Source of the DNA: an uncultured Bacilli bacterium
GTDB taxonomy: Bacteria; Bacillota_I; Bacilli_A; RF39; UBA660
Assembly (NCBI GenBank): GCA_910587775.1
Contig: CAJUNF010000015.1
Location: 1 to 28,713 of the forward strand
Direction of reading: 5' to 3'
Length of the DNA: 28,713 nucleotides
The position numbers and the translations under genes are program-made. Shown one piece after another: positions 1 through 8,879 of this stretch (positions are counted from its first letter, which is position 1; each line of letters starts with the position of its first letter). The notes under the pieces were generated by a model. It saw only the letters and a program-made list of their open reading frames with translations. It did no database searches and was not told the DNA's origin.

Positions 1-700
1 TTAAAATACATAACCCATTTAATGCTGATTGATAAAGCTGCTCATCGAAATAATTTGTATAAATGGTGGACTTTCCATCTAAATCAATCAAATTTGTTTT
101 TTGGCTAAATAATTGAACTAAAACATGAGAATGTCCTTGAAGCATTTTCAAATTACCTAACGGATCAATTCTTTGGGTATAAGAATAAGGACTATTAGTT
201 AAATCAATTGGATATATATTGAATTTTAACAATTCTTCAATATCAAGTAAAAGCGATTGTGCTATTAATTTTTTAATAGAATTAGGAAGTCCACAAAGTT
301 TATGAATAGCAATTCCTGGTGCTTTTTTAAAAAAACATCCAGCAAAATGATTATCAATATAAACAACGCCAAGAGGTAAATCGGTTCTTGTAATATAAGA
401 TTGCTTACCAATAATTTCACGAATAATATCTTTAGAATATAATCGAACATAATCATTACCGTCAAATTTACGAAAACTAATTTGATCTTTAGAATACTTA
501 TGTTGAAAAGAAGATTTGTCATAAATTTTGTCAGGTAAATTAAGAGCATACCGAAAATCATTGATCATCTTTAAGCAATGATGATATACTTTTAATAAAA
601 TATCACGATTAAATTTATAAACGGTACCATCTGTTCCTTCACCAATAATTGGTAAGTTATACAAATCATTTATAGATAAACGTATTTCATATTGTTTCAT
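1..700 (-). CDS. Protein kinase-like fold protein, C-terminus off the window
   Basis: An open frame runs on the minus strand from ATG at 700 to the window edge without a stop (at least 233 residues), preceded by an AGAGG ribosome site about 8 nt upstream. Near the N-terminus it has a glycine-rich loop, GEGTDGTVYK, followed by LLKVY, which looks like the nucleotide-binding loop and beta-3 lysine of kinase folds. Further on, IYPIDLTNSPYSY sits where a catalytic loop would be, and NLIDLDGKS resembles the metal-binding DFG/DxD segment. HRD and DFG are not canonical, so it could be an atypical kinase, an aminoglycoside phosphotransferase-like enzyme or a pseudokinase. It is divergent from ileS. 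I do not recognise the family, and the kinase-fold assignment is inferred from motifs only. Confidence 0.6.
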   Translation of the reverse strand, partial: MKQYEIRLSINDLYNLPIIGEGTDGTVYKFNRDILLKVYHHCLKMINDFRYALNLPDKIYDKSSFQHKYSKDQISFRKFDGNDYVRLYSKDIIREIIGKQSYITRTDLPLGVVYIDNHFAGCFFKKAPGIAIHKLCGLPNSIKKLIAQSLLLDIEELLKFNIYPIDLTNSPYSYTQRIDPLGNLKMLQGHSHVLVQLFSQKTNLIDLDGKSTIYTNYFDEQLYQSALNGLCIL

Positions 701-777
701 AAAAAAACCTCTTTTTTATGAATTATAACACTAAAATTATAAATGTTTAGCAAAAACAATTTTAAGATCAAAATAAA

Positions 778-806
778 TTGACATTTACTATCTTTGTAAT
801 TATAAT
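778..806 (+). promoter_or_regulatory. Consensus sigma-A promoter of the ileS T-box transcript
   Basis: TTGACA at 778-783 and TATAAT at 801-806 are separated by exactly 17 bp, a perfect consensus sigma-A promoter. The predicted transcription start, near 813, is just upstream of the T-box leader. This is one of only three promoters in the window with a good -35 box. Confidence 0.93.
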
Positions 807-824
807 GAAAATAGCTTAAAAGCA

Positions 825-1028
825 TGGAACAAGACGTCATAAAAAAGTAACTTCAAAGAGAATCTATATTTGGTGAAAATAGATAAGTTATTTTTTATGA
901 AAATCACTTGGGAGCTAGAAAACTGAAAAAAAGTAAGTTTTTTTCGCAGGTCTACTGCGTTATCAAAAAGAGTTATAGTAAGGTGGTACCACGAGTCTTC
1001 TTGTCCTTTCGCGTACTACCTTTTTTTA
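825..1028 (+). promoter_or_regulatory. T-box riboswitch, isoleucine-specific, controlling ileS
   Basis: The leader senses uncharged tRNA-Ile and allows read-through into ileS when isoleucine charging is low. The T-box AAGGTGGTACCACG is at 980-993. Its UGGU (984-987) would pair with an ACCA acceptor end, matching the A discriminator expected for tRNA-Ile. Stem I lies around 825-925: CATAAAAAAGTAACTT pairs with AAGTTATTTTTTATG around an apical hairpin (ATCTAT/ATAGAT) with a TTGGTGAA loop. The specifier triplet is most likely ATC at 903-905, an Ile codon followed by A. A small hairpin CGCAG/CTGCG at 949-963 would be stem III. The terminator uses AAGGTGGTAC against GTACTACCTT and ends in a T run at 1021-1027. 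Confidence 0.93.
980..1027 (+). terminator. T-box intrinsic terminator, competing with the antiterminator
   Basis: The 5' arm AAGGTGGTAC (980-989) pairs with GTACTACCTT (1013-1022), with one G-U pair, followed by seven T. The 5' arm is the T-box itself, so formation of the antiterminator on uncharged tRNA removes the terminator. Confidence 0.88.
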
Positions 1029-1043
1029 TGGAAAGGTGAGTTT

Positions 1044-4000
1044 ATGGAACAATACAAATTATTAGAAAATAAACCAGTAGAAGAAACAGAAAGTAGTGTA
1101 TTATCTTCTTGGGAAAGTGTAAATGATATACTTGATAAAACAATACAAAATAGAAATAAGGATCCTTACTGGGTATTTTATGATGGACCAGCAACCGCAA
1201 ATGGACATCCGGGTCTTCATCATATGTTAGCAAAATTTTTAAAAGATACATTTTGTAAATATAAAACAATGCAAGGATACAAAGTAATTCGTAAAATTGG
1301 ATGGGATACACATGGATTACCAGTAGAATTACAAGTAGAGAAAAAACTTGGCTTTAATAGTAAAAATGATATTGAAGATTATGGTATAGAAGAGTTTAAT
1401 CAAAAATGTCGTGAAAGTGTTTGGGAAAATGAAAAAACTTTTACTGATTTAACTAGTAAAATGGGCCAATTTATTGATTTAAAAAATCCATATATTACTT
1501 ATGATAACAATTATATTGAAACAGAATGGTGGATTTTAAAAAAATTCTTTGATGAAGGATATTTTTACTCTGGTAGCAAAATATTACCATACTGTCCTCG
1601 TTGTGGAACAGGACTTGCATCTCATGAAGTTGCACAAGGATACAAAGAGGTAAATGTAGATACTGTAATTGTTCCAATGAAGAAAAAAGATAGCGATTCT
1701 TACTTTCTTGTATGGACTACTACACCATGGACATTAATTTCAAATGTAGCATTATGTGTAAATCCTAATGAAACTTATATTGAAGCAGAATCTATGGGGC
1801 ATAAATTTATTTTAGCTTCTAAATTAGCTAATTCTGTTTTAGGAGAAGAATATAAAGTTTTAAATGAAATGAAAGGTTCTGATTTAGAATACACAGAATA
1901 TGAGCAATTAATTCCTGATTTAAAAGTAGACAAAAAAGCATTTTTTGTAACCTGCGATAATTATGTCACAATGGATTCTGGTACTGGTATAGTACATATT
2001 GCACCAGCCTTTGGTGAAGATGATGCAAGAGTTGGCAAAAACTATAATCTTCCTTACTTAAATCCAGTTGGAGAAGATGGAAAATATTTAGAAGGGACTT
2101 TTAAAGGACAATTCGTATTTGATGCTGATTTAGAAATTATTAAATACTTAAAAGCAAACGATAAATTGTTCAAAAAGCAAAAAGTAGTACATAACTATCC
2201 TCATTGTTGGAGATGTTCTACCCCTTTAATTTACTATTCTAAACCGAGTTACTACATAGAAACAACAAAGTTTAAAGACAAAATTATTGCAGCAAACAAA
2301 GAAGTAAATTGGTATCCAAAATATGTAGGAGAAAAACGTTTTGGAAATTGGCTAGAAGAATTAAAAGATTGGGCTATTTCAAGAAATCGTTACTGGGGTA
2401 CGCCGCTACCTTTATGGACATGCTCTTGTGGTCATGAAATTATGGTTGGAAGTAGAAAAGAACTATGCGAATTAGCAACTACTAAAATAGATGAAAAAAC
2501 AGTGGAACTTCACCGCCCTTATGTTGATGATATTAAATTGAAATGTAATAAGTGTGGTAGTGAAATGACAAGAGTAAAAGATGTAATCGATTGTTGGTTC
2601 GACTCAGGATCTATGCCATTTGCTCAATATCATTATCCATTTGAAAACAAAGAATTGTTTGAAACACAATTTCCAGCTGATTTTATTTGTGAAGGAATAG
2701 ACCAAACAAGAGGATGGTTTTACACGCTTTTAGTAATTTCAACCTTTGTTCGTGGTTGTGCCCCTTATAAAAATGTATTAGTAAATGAACTAGTTCAAGA
2801 TGCAGAAGGAAAGAAAATGAGTAAAAGCAAAGGAAATATTGTAGAACCATTTTCTACTATGAAAGAATTTGGAGCAGACGTAACTCGTTTTTATCTTCCA
2901 TATGTTTCACCAGTTTGGACACCACTTCGTTTTGATCTAAAAGGATTAAAAGAAGTTTACTCAAAATTCATGAACCCACTAAAAAATACTTATAATTTCT
3001 TTGCAATGTATGCAAATACAGATCAAATAAATATAGAAGAATGCAAAATTGCTTATAATAAGCGTGAAGAAATTGATTTATGGTTATTATCAAAATACAA
3101 TCGTTTAGTAGAATATGTAACTGCTTCTTTTGATGAATTTGATTTAAATAAAGTAGTACGTGCTATTACGAATTTCGTTTCCGAAGATTTATCAAATTGG
3201 TACATTAGAAGAAATAGAGCAAGATTCTGGGCTTCTACTTTAGATACTTCTAAAAAATCTGTTTATATAACTACATACGAAGTATTAGTAGGATTATCAA
3301 AATTAATTGCTCCAATTACTCCATTTATTAGTGAAGAAATTTACCGCAATCTAACAAACGAAGAAAGTGTTCATTTATCAAATTATCCTGTGGTAGAAAA
3401 GGACTTAATAAATGATACATTAGAAGAAAAGATGGATTTAGTAAGAGACATTATTAGTATTGGAAGAAACATCCGTGAAGAAGTTAAAATAAAGGTACGT
3501 GAACCACTTAGCGAAGCATTACTAGATTCTAGAATCGCAGCAAAAATAAATAATTTAATTCCATTAATTGAAGAAGAATTAAATGTAAAAAAAGTTAATT
3601 TCATTGAAGATTTAGGTAAATACATGGAATTTAGTATTAAGCCAAATTTTAAAACTGTAGGAAAAATCTTTGGATCAAAAATGAGTCAATTTCAAAATGC
3701 TTTAGAAAATTTAACCGAAGATCAAAAGAATTCTTTACAAAAAAATGAATCAATAGAACTTAATTTTGCTGATGAAAATCATACGATAACGAATGATATG
3801 ATTGAAGTCAGAATTAGTGCAAAAGATGGATTTAATGTTGCTATGGAAAACAATAATTTTGTTATATTAAATACAGAGCGTACAGAAAAATTGATTTTAG
3901 AAGGACTTGCAAGAGAATTGGTCTCAAAAGTTCAAAATTTAAGAAAAACAGAAAATTTTGATATATCAGATCGTATTACAATTAAATATAGTGGAACAGA

Positions 4001-4142
4001 AAAAATTTGTTTAGCAATTGAAACTTTTGAAGACTATATCAAAGAAGAAACTCTTGCAACCAATTTAATAAAAGATGATTCACTAGATACATCATTTGAT
4101 TTAAACGGAGAAAATACTTATCTGAGTATTTCTAAAAATTAA
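1044..4142 (+). CDS. ileS: Isoleucyl-tRNA synthetase, IleRS2 type
   Basis: Class I synthetase that charges tRNA-Ile in the cytoplasm (1032 aa). The N-terminal signature reads NGHPGLHH (residues 53-60), the IleRS2 form with GLHH in place of HIGH. KMSKS is at 591-595. The CP1 editing domain shows TTTPWTL and the GTGIVHIAPAFGEDD segment. Zinc-type cysteine pairs occur in PYCPRCG, and in CSCG and CNKCG further on. After KMSKS comes an anticodon-binding domain and a long C-terminal extension, so the size fits IleRS2, which resembles the eukaryotic enzyme. Ribosome site GAAAGGTGAG precedes ATG. It is alone in its transcript: T-box upstream, terminator directly after the stop. IleRS2 enzymes are known for mupirocin resistance; resistance here is inferred from the motif. 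Confidence 0.97.
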   Translation: MEQYKLLENKPVEETESSVLSSWESVNDILDKTIQNRNKDPYWVFYDGPATANGHPGLHHMLAKFLKDTFCKYKTMQGYKVIRKIGWDTHGLPVELQVEKKLGFNSKNDIEDYGIEEFNQKCRESVWENEKTFTDLTSKMGQFIDLKNPYITYDNNYIETEWWILKKFFDEGYFYSGSKILPYCPRCGTGLASHEVAQGYKEVNVDTVIVPMKKKDSDSYFLVWTTTPWTLISNVALCVNPNETYIEAESMGHKFILASKLANSVLGEEYKVLNEMKGSDLEYTEYEQLIPDLKVDKKAFFVTCDNYVTMDSGTGIVHIAPAFGEDDARVGKNYNLPYLNPVGEDGKYLEGTFKGQFVFDADLEIIKYLKANDKLFKKQKVVHNYPHCWRCSTPLIYYSKPSYYIETTKFKDKIIAANKEVNWYPKYVGEKRFGNWLEELKDWAISRNRYWGTPLPLWTCSCGHEIMVGSRKELCELATTKIDEKTVELHRPYVDDIKLKCNKCGSEMTRVKDVIDCWFDSGSMPFAQYHYPFENKELFETQFPADFICEGIDQTRGWFYTLLVISTFVRGCAPYKNVLVNELVQDAEGKKMSKSKGNIVEPFSTMKEFGADVTRFYLPYVSPVWTPLRFDLKGLKEVYSKFMNPLKNTYNFFAMYANTDQINIEECKIAYNKREEIDLWLLSKYNRLVEYVTASFDEFDLNKVVRAITNFVSEDLSNWYIRRNRARFWASTLDTSKKSVYITTYEVLVGLSKLIAPITPFISEEIYRNLTNEESVHLSNYPVVEKDLINDTLEEKMDLVRDIISIGRNIREEVKIKVREPLSEALLDSRIAAKINNLIPLIEEELNVKKVNFIEDLGKYMEFSIKPNFKTVGKIFGSKMSQFQNALENLTEDQKNSLQKNESIELNFADENHTITNDMIEVRISAKDGFNVAMENNNFVILNTERTEKLILEGLARELVSKVQNLRKTENFDISDRITIKYSGTEKICLAIETFEDYIKEETLATNLIKDDSLDTSFDLNGENTYLSISKN

Positions 4143-4169
4143 CAGTTGAAATAAAACAACTGTTTTTTT
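4141..4169 (+). terminator. Intrinsic terminator after ileS
   Basis: AACAGTTG pairs perfectly with CAACTGTT around an 8-nt A-rich loop, followed by a run of T. The hairpin overlaps the ileS stop codon. Confidence 0.9.
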
Positions 4170-4232
4170 ATTGTGTAAATATGGAAATTTATTAAATTAA
4201 ATAAGAAAAATAAATTGTATTTTTTCACTACC

Positions 4233-4238
4233 TATAAT
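4233..4238 (+). promoter_or_regulatory. -10 box for the nfeD-SPFH operon
   Basis: TATAAT lies 26 bp before the nfeD start. No good -35 is seen at 16-18 bp; TTGTAT at 4215 is too close (12 bp). Unlike most promoters here, it lacks the TGn extension. Confidence 0.55.
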
Positions 4239-4263
4239 AGAATAAGACTAGAAGGAGGATTTT

Positions 4264-4701
4264 ATGGACTTGTGGATTATGTGGTTAATCACGATTATTG
4301 CTCTTTCGTTTCTGGAAGCAGCCACCGTCAATTTAGTATCAGTATGGTTTATCCTAAGTGCCCTAATATCATTGATATTATCATTTTTTGATATATCATT
4401 CTTTATACAATTTGCAGTATTTGTCATAGTTGGAATATTCCTAATGATTACAACAAAACCAGTTTTACAAAAATGGATAAAACCAAGAGAAGTAAAAACA
4501 AATTTAGATCGCGTTATTGGAATGACTGGAGTAGTAACCGAAGAAATCACTAAAAATTCCATTGGAGAAATCAAAGTTGATGGAAAAAAATGGAGTGCAT
4601 TTAGCACGAAAAAAATCCCTGTTGGGGAAAATGTCATCGTCGAAAGTATCGACGGAGTAAAATTAAAAGTAAAAATTTTAGAAAAAAGAGAGAGTGAGTA
4701 A
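4264..4701 (+). CDS. NfeD-family membrane protein, short form
   Basis: A 145-residue protein with about three hydrophobic segments in residues 1-65 and a C-terminal soluble domain (about 80-145) with the pattern GMTGVVTEEI...GEIKVDGKKWSA, typical of the OB-fold of short NfeD proteins. NfeD partners SPFH proteins in membrane-domain organisation, and an SPFH gene follows after 3 nt, so the two are probably co-expressed. The start is set by a strong site, AAGGAGG at 4252-4258. The protease domain of long NfeD proteins is absent. Confidence 0.88.
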   Translation: MDLWIMWLITIIALSFLEAATVNLVSVWFILSALISLILSFFDISFFIQFAVFVIVGIFLMITTKPVLQKWIKPREVKTNLDRVIGMTGVVTEEITKNSIGEIKVDGKKWSAFSTKKIPVGENVIVESIDGVKLKVKILEKRESE

Positions 4702-4704
4702 TTT

Positions 4705-5598
4705 ATGCCTGTATTTATAGCGCTTTTAATTATTGTAGGAATTATTTTAATACCATGTATAAAAGTAGTTCCACAATCAAAAACTTATGTTATTGAACGT
4801 TTAGGTTCATATTATGTAACATGGTCAAATGGTCTTCATTTTAAAATGCCATTTATAGATCGTGTTGCAAGTGTAGTTTCTCTAAAAGAAACTGTAAAAG
4901 ACTTTGCACCACAACCAGTAATCACAAAAGATAATGTTACAATGCAAATTGACACTGTAGTTTATTTCCAAATCACAGATGCCAAATTATACACTTATGG
5001 AGTAGATTATCCAATTAGTGCAATTGAAAATTTAACAGCTACAACACTACGTAACTTAATTGGTGAATTAGAACTTGACCAAACATTAACTTCAAGAGAT
5101 ATTATCAATTCTAAGATGCGTGCCATTTTAGATGAAGCAACAGATCCTTGGGGAATCAAAGTAAATCGTGTTGAAGTAAAAAATATTTTGCCTCCAAAAG
5201 ATATACAAGAAGCAATGGAAAAACAAATGCGTGCTGAACGTGAAAGACGTGAAAAAATTCTTCAAGCAGAAGGAGAAAAGAAATCAAGTATCCTTATTGC
5301 TGAAGGAGAAAAAGAAAGTGCCATTTTAAGAGCAGAAGCAGATAAAGAAGCAAAAATAAAACGTGCTGAAGGAGAAGCTGAAGCACTACTTAAGTTAAAA
5401 CAAGCAGAAGCTGATGGTATGAAATTATTAAAAGAAGCAAAAGCAGATGAATCTGTATTACGTCTAAAAAGCTATGAAACTTTATCAAAACTTGCAGATG
5501 GACAATCAACTAAAATTATACTTCCATCAGAATTATCAGGAATTGCATCTTTTGGAACTGTATTAAAAGAAACATTAAATTCTAAAAAAGAAAAATAG
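4705..5598 (+). CDS. SPFH/Band 7 (stomatin-like) membrane protein
   Basis: A 297-residue protein with an N-terminal membrane segment (about 1-20), then the SPFH domain: VPQSKTYVIERLGSY, the LHFKMPFIDRV segment and ATTLRNLIGELELDQTLTSRD. A long charged coiled coil follows (about 170-250), with repeated AEGEKE, AEADKEAKIKRAEGEAEA units, and a short tail. It is stomatin/QmcA-like and is expected to oligomerise at the membrane. It follows nfeD, its usual partner, and a terminator comes directly after it. The ribosome site is weak (GAGAGTGAG), suggesting coupling to nfeD. The exact cellular role is not determined by sequence. Confidence 0.95.
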   Translation: MPVFIALLIIVGIILIPCIKVVPQSKTYVIERLGSYYVTWSNGLHFKMPFIDRVASVVSLKETVKDFAPQPVITKDNVTMQIDTVVYFQITDAKLYTYGVDYPISAIENLTATTLRNLIGELELDQTLTSRDIINSKMRAILDEATDPWGIKVNRVEVKNILPPKDIQEAMEKQMRAERERREKILQAEGEKKSSILIAEGEKESAILRAEADKEAKIKRAEGEAEALLKLKQAEADGMKLLKEAKADESVLRLKSYETLSKLADGQSTKIILPSELSGIASFGTVLKETLNSKKEK

Positions 5599-5619
5599 AA
5601 ACTGCAAAGGCAGTTTTTT
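5599..5619 (+). terminator. Intrinsic terminator after the SPFH gene
   Basis: AAACTGC pairs with GCAGTTT around a 4-nt loop (AAAG), and the 3' arm runs into six T. It separates the nfeD-SPFH operon from the next genes. Confidence 0.85.
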
Positions 5620-5652
5620 CATATTAAAAATATAAAAGGTAAGGTAGTAGAA

Positions 5653-6168
5653 ATGGAAAAACAAATTATAATTATTAATGGAACTGGTGGGTGTGGAAAA
5701 GATACCTTTGTCACATTTGCTCAAAAAGTAGGTCGTGTAAGAAATATTTCATCGATAGATTTAGTAAAAGAATTAGCAATACATCTAGGATATTTGGGAG
5801 GAAAGTCGGATAAAGATCGTAAATTTTTAAGTGAATTAAAAAGAATTACAACAGAATATAATGATTTATCTTTCCAAGATATTTCTAGAAAAGTAGAAGA
5901 ATTTAAAAAAAGCAATGATGATATTTTATTTATTCATATAAGAGAACCAGAAGAAATTGAAAGAGCAAAACTTGCGTTTGGTGCTAAAACATTATTAATT
6001 AAAAGAATAGGGTATGAAACTATCACTTCTAATGCCTCAGATGCAAATGTAGAAAATTATATTTATGATTATGTTATTACAAACGAAAGTTTAGAAAGTT
6101 TAGAAAATCAAGCTTACTCATTGATAAATGGTTTGACTGAAAAAAAACTTACTAGAAAATTAGATTAA
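5653..6168 (+). CDS. P-loop small-molecule kinase, dNMP/adenylate kinase-like
   Basis: A 171-residue protein beginning with a beta strand and a Walker A motif, GTGGCGKDT (residues 10-18), like that of deoxynucleoside monophosphate kinases and dephospho-CoA-kinase-like proteins. ILFIHIREPEEIERAK at about 93-109 is a plausible Walker B/lid region, and NYIYDYVITNESLESLENQ near the C-terminus matches the common end of nucleoside monophosphate kinases. The natural substrate cannot be told from the sequence. It starts a run of same-strand genes (glycosylase, priA), consistent with a nucleotide/DNA-maintenance role. Confidence 0.75.
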   Translation: MEKQIIIINGTGGCGKDTFVTFAQKVGRVRNISSIDLVKELAIHLGYLGGKSDKDRKFLSELKRITTEYNDLSFQDISRKVEEFKKSNDDILFIHIREPEEIERAKLAFGAKTLLIKRIGYETITSNASDANVENYIYDYVITNESLESLENQAYSLINGLTEKKLTRKLD

Positions 6169-6185
6169 GAAAGGAATTTATAATT

Positions 6186-6668
6186 ATGGAGCATGTAACA
6201 CATGATGATTTAGAACCAATTTATAATGAATATTCTAAGATTTTAATTTTAGGTTCTATACCAAGTAGAAAATCACGTGAAGTAAAATTTTACTATGCTC
6301 ATCCTAAAAATCGTTTTTGGAAAACATTAGAAACAATTTTTGAAGAACCTATTATGGATCGCAAGTCATTCGTTTTAAATCATAAAATTGCTTTATGGGA
6401 TGTTATCTATTCTTGTGATATAATGGCCTCTAGTGATGCATCTATAAAAAATGTCATCCCAAATGATATTTCAAAAATTATAAAAGAAACTAAGATAAAG
6501 AAAATTTTTACAACAGGAAAGACTGCAGAAAAATATTATCAAAAATTAATTTATCCAAGTTTAAAAATGGAAAGCATTTGTTTGCCAAGTACATCTCCTG
6601 CAAATTGTCAGTTAAAAGAAAAAGAATTAATAGAAGCGTGGAAAATAATTTTGGAATATTTAAAGTGA
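6186..6668 (+). CDS. DNA-deoxyinosine (hypoxanthine) glycosylase, UDG superfamily family 6
   Basis: A 160-residue base-excision repair enzyme. GSIPSRKSREVKFYYAHPKN (residues 23-42) followed by RFW matches the family-6 signature, whose Asn (N42) is the expected catalytic residue. The C-terminal LPSTSPANC is the second active-site motif of the superfamily. IALWDVIYSCDI in between is also characteristic. Such enzymes remove deaminated adenine (hypoxanthine) from DNA. Ribosome site AGAAAGG precedes ATG by about 10 nt. It lies between a nucleotide kinase and priA, a DNA-maintenance neighbourhood. Confidence 0.87.
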   Translation: MEHVTHDDLEPIYNEYSKILILGSIPSRKSREVKFYYAHPKNRFWKTLETIFEEPIMDRKSFVLNHKIALWDVIYSCDIMASSDASIKNVIPNDISKIIKETKIKKIFTTGKTAEKYYQKLIYPSLKMESICLPSTSPANCQLKEKELIEAWKIILEYLK

Positions 6669-6694
6669 TGATAATACTATTGAGAAGGTGAAAT

Positions 6695-8872
6695 ATGATT
6701 GCAAGTATCTTACTAGAAATTAAAGCCAAAAATGTAGATAAAACATTTGATTATCTTATTCCAGAAACATTAAAGTCCACTATAAAAGTTGGAATGAGAG
6801 TATTAGTTCCTTTTGGTCCTCAAAGCTTAGAAGGCTATATATTAAAAATAAAAGATCAAACAGATGCTGAAATAGAATTAAAAGAGATTATAAAAAATAT
6901 TGATGAAGAAGTAGTATTAAATGAAGAACTATTAGAAATAGGGAAGTTTATACAAGATAATACTCTTGCAAGCTTAAGTAGTGCTTATAGTACTATGCTT
7001 CCAACCGCACTAAAAGCAAGAAAAAAAACACAAATATCGAAAAAATATGAAACATACCTTTCTTTAAATATATCGTTAGATCAAGCATATTTAATATGTA
7101 AAAAAGAATCGCAAAAACAAATTATAGAATTATTTGAAAGTGGTATATTAATATCAAAAAAAGATGCCCAATCAATATCTGTTTCTTCTACAAAAACCTT
7201 AATTCAAAAAGGAATTTTAAAAGAAGAAAAAGAAGAAACATATCGTTATCAAATAAAAGAGTATATAAAAGATGAAAAAAAGAAATTGAATGAAGAACAA
7301 GAAAATGCTTTAAATAAAATAAAAGAAAGTTTTCAAAATTCAAAAACAATTGTATTAAAAGGCGTAACAGGATCTGGTAAAACAGAAGTATACATGCAAG
7401 CAATTGAAGAAGTTCTGGATTTAGGATTATCTGCATTGGTACTAGTTCCAGAAATTAGTTTAACCCCACAATTTATATTAAATTTTGCTCGTCGTTTTGG
7501 CTCTAATATAGCTGTATTACATTCAGGATTAAGTGATGGAGAAAAATATGATGAATGGCGAAAAATAGAAAAACAAGAAGTCTCTATCGTGATTGGCGCT
7601 CGAAGTGCTATTTTTGCTCCATTAAAAAATATTGGTTTGATTATTATTGATGAATGTCATTCAGATTCATACAAACAAGAAAATCGTCCCAAATATCATG
7701 CAATTGATATTGCCTTGTTTCGCTCTAAATATCATAATTGTCCAGTGATATTAGGAAGTGCAACCCCAACCTTAGAAATACTTGCAAGAGCAAAAAAGGG
7801 GCTTTATGAATTAATTTCATTAAACTATAGGGTTAATAAAAAACCGTTACCATCTGTTACAATCGTAGATATGGCAGAAGAAATAAAACATCATCATCCA
7901 ATAATTAGTGAATTACTAGAAAAGAAAATAGAAGAATGTTTAGAAAAACAAGAACAAGTCATGATTTTACTAAATCGTCGTGGACACTCTACTACAATTA
8001 ATTGTTCTTCATGTGGGTTTACCTATAAATGCCCCCACTGTGATATTACTTTAACATTTCATAAATCAACCAAAAATCTTCGCTGTCATTATTGTGGTTA
8101 TACAAAGTTTTTAGATTCTAACTGTCCAAACTGTCAAGAAGATGCCTTAAATTATTATGGTCTTGGAACAGAAAAATTAGAAAGCACTATAAAAGAAAAA
8201 TTTCCATTAGCTAGAATTATTCGAATGGATACAGATACCACAAATAAAAAAGGTGCTTTAGAAAAAATAGTAGAGGATTATAGAGAAAATAAATATGATA
8301 TTTTAATTGGAACTCAAATGATTAGTAAAGGACTAGATTTTCCAAAAGTAACTTTAGTGGGAATTGTAAGTGCAGATATCACATTAAACATCCCAGACTT
8401 TCGAAGCGGTGAAAAAACATTTGCGCTACTTTACCAAGCAAGTGGAAGAGCAGGAAGAAGCAACTTACCTGGGAGTGTTATCATTGAAACTTTTAATCCT
8501 GATAATCATGTTTTAAACTGTGTAAAAGATCAAGATTTTGAAAAATTTTATGAATATGAAATGAACATTCGAAAAACGTTAAAATATCCTCCTTTTTACT
8601 TTCTGGCTCATCTCACAATAAAAAGTAAAGAATACGAGTGTGCCTCAAAAGAAGCAACAAAAACTGCTAATTTTTTAAAGCGTAAACTAAATAAAAATAC
8701 AATTGTATTAGGGCCAACAACGGCAAATATGTTTCGAGTAAATAATATATACCATTTTGAAATTATGATAAAATATCGATTTGATGACTCTTTAAAACCA
8801 GCACTAAAAGAATTGGATAAGTTATTTTTATTAAATAAAAAAGTAGATATTGATATTGATATGTCCTATTAA
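6695..8872 (+). CDS. priA: Primosomal helicase PriA
   Basis: Superfamily 2 DNA helicase (725 aa) that restarts stalled replication forks. It has an N-terminal DNA-binding domain (about 1-105, beginning IASILLEIKAKNVDKTFDYL) and Walker A VTGSGKTE near residue 225. Walker B reads DECH (319-322), where DEEH is usual. Four CxxC pairs from C437 to about residue 480 form the PriA zinc-binding insert. Helicase motif V/VI is GTQMISKGLDFP then QASGRAGR. The ribosome site GAGAAGGTG fits ATG. priA-fmt adjacency is typical of Bacilli, but def, which often sits between them, is absent. Confidence 0.97.
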   Translation: MIASILLEIKAKNVDKTFDYLIPETLKSTIKVGMRVLVPFGPQSLEGYILKIKDQTDAEIELKEIIKNIDEEVVLNEELLEIGKFIQDNTLASLSSAYSTMLPTALKARKKTQISKKYETYLSLNISLDQAYLICKKESQKQIIELFESGILISKKDAQSISVSSTKTLIQKGILKEEKEETYRYQIKEYIKDEKKKLNEEQENALNKIKESFQNSKTIVLKGVTGSGKTEVYMQAIEEVLDLGLSALVLVPEISLTPQFILNFARRFGSNIAVLHSGLSDGEKYDEWRKIEKQEVSIVIGARSAIFAPLKNIGLIIIDECHSDSYKQENRPKYHAIDIALFRSKYHNCPVILGSATPTLEILARAKKGLYELISLNYRVNKKPLPSVTIVDMAEEIKHHHPIISELLEKKIEECLEKQEQVMILLNRRGHSTTINCSSCGFTYKCPHCDITLTFHKSTKNLRCHYCGYTKFLDSNCPNCQEDALNYYGLGTEKLESTIKEKFPLARIIRMDTDTTNKKGALEKIVEDYRENKYDILIGTQMISKGLDFPKVTLVGIVSADITLNIPDFRSGEKTFALLYQASGRAGRSNLPGSVIIETFNPDNHVLNCVKDQDFEKFYEYEMNIRKTLKYPPFYFLAHLTIKSKEYECASKEATKTANFLKRKLNKNTIVLGPTTANMFRVNNIYHFEIMIKYRFDDSLKPALKELDKLFLLNKKVDIDIDMSY

Positions 8873-8879
8873 ATATTTA

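Noticed and set aside
4248..4637. 129-codon open frame on the minus strand opposite nfeD
   Set aside because: It mirrors the nfeD codons, has no ribosome site or recognisable protein features, and nfeD itself is clear.
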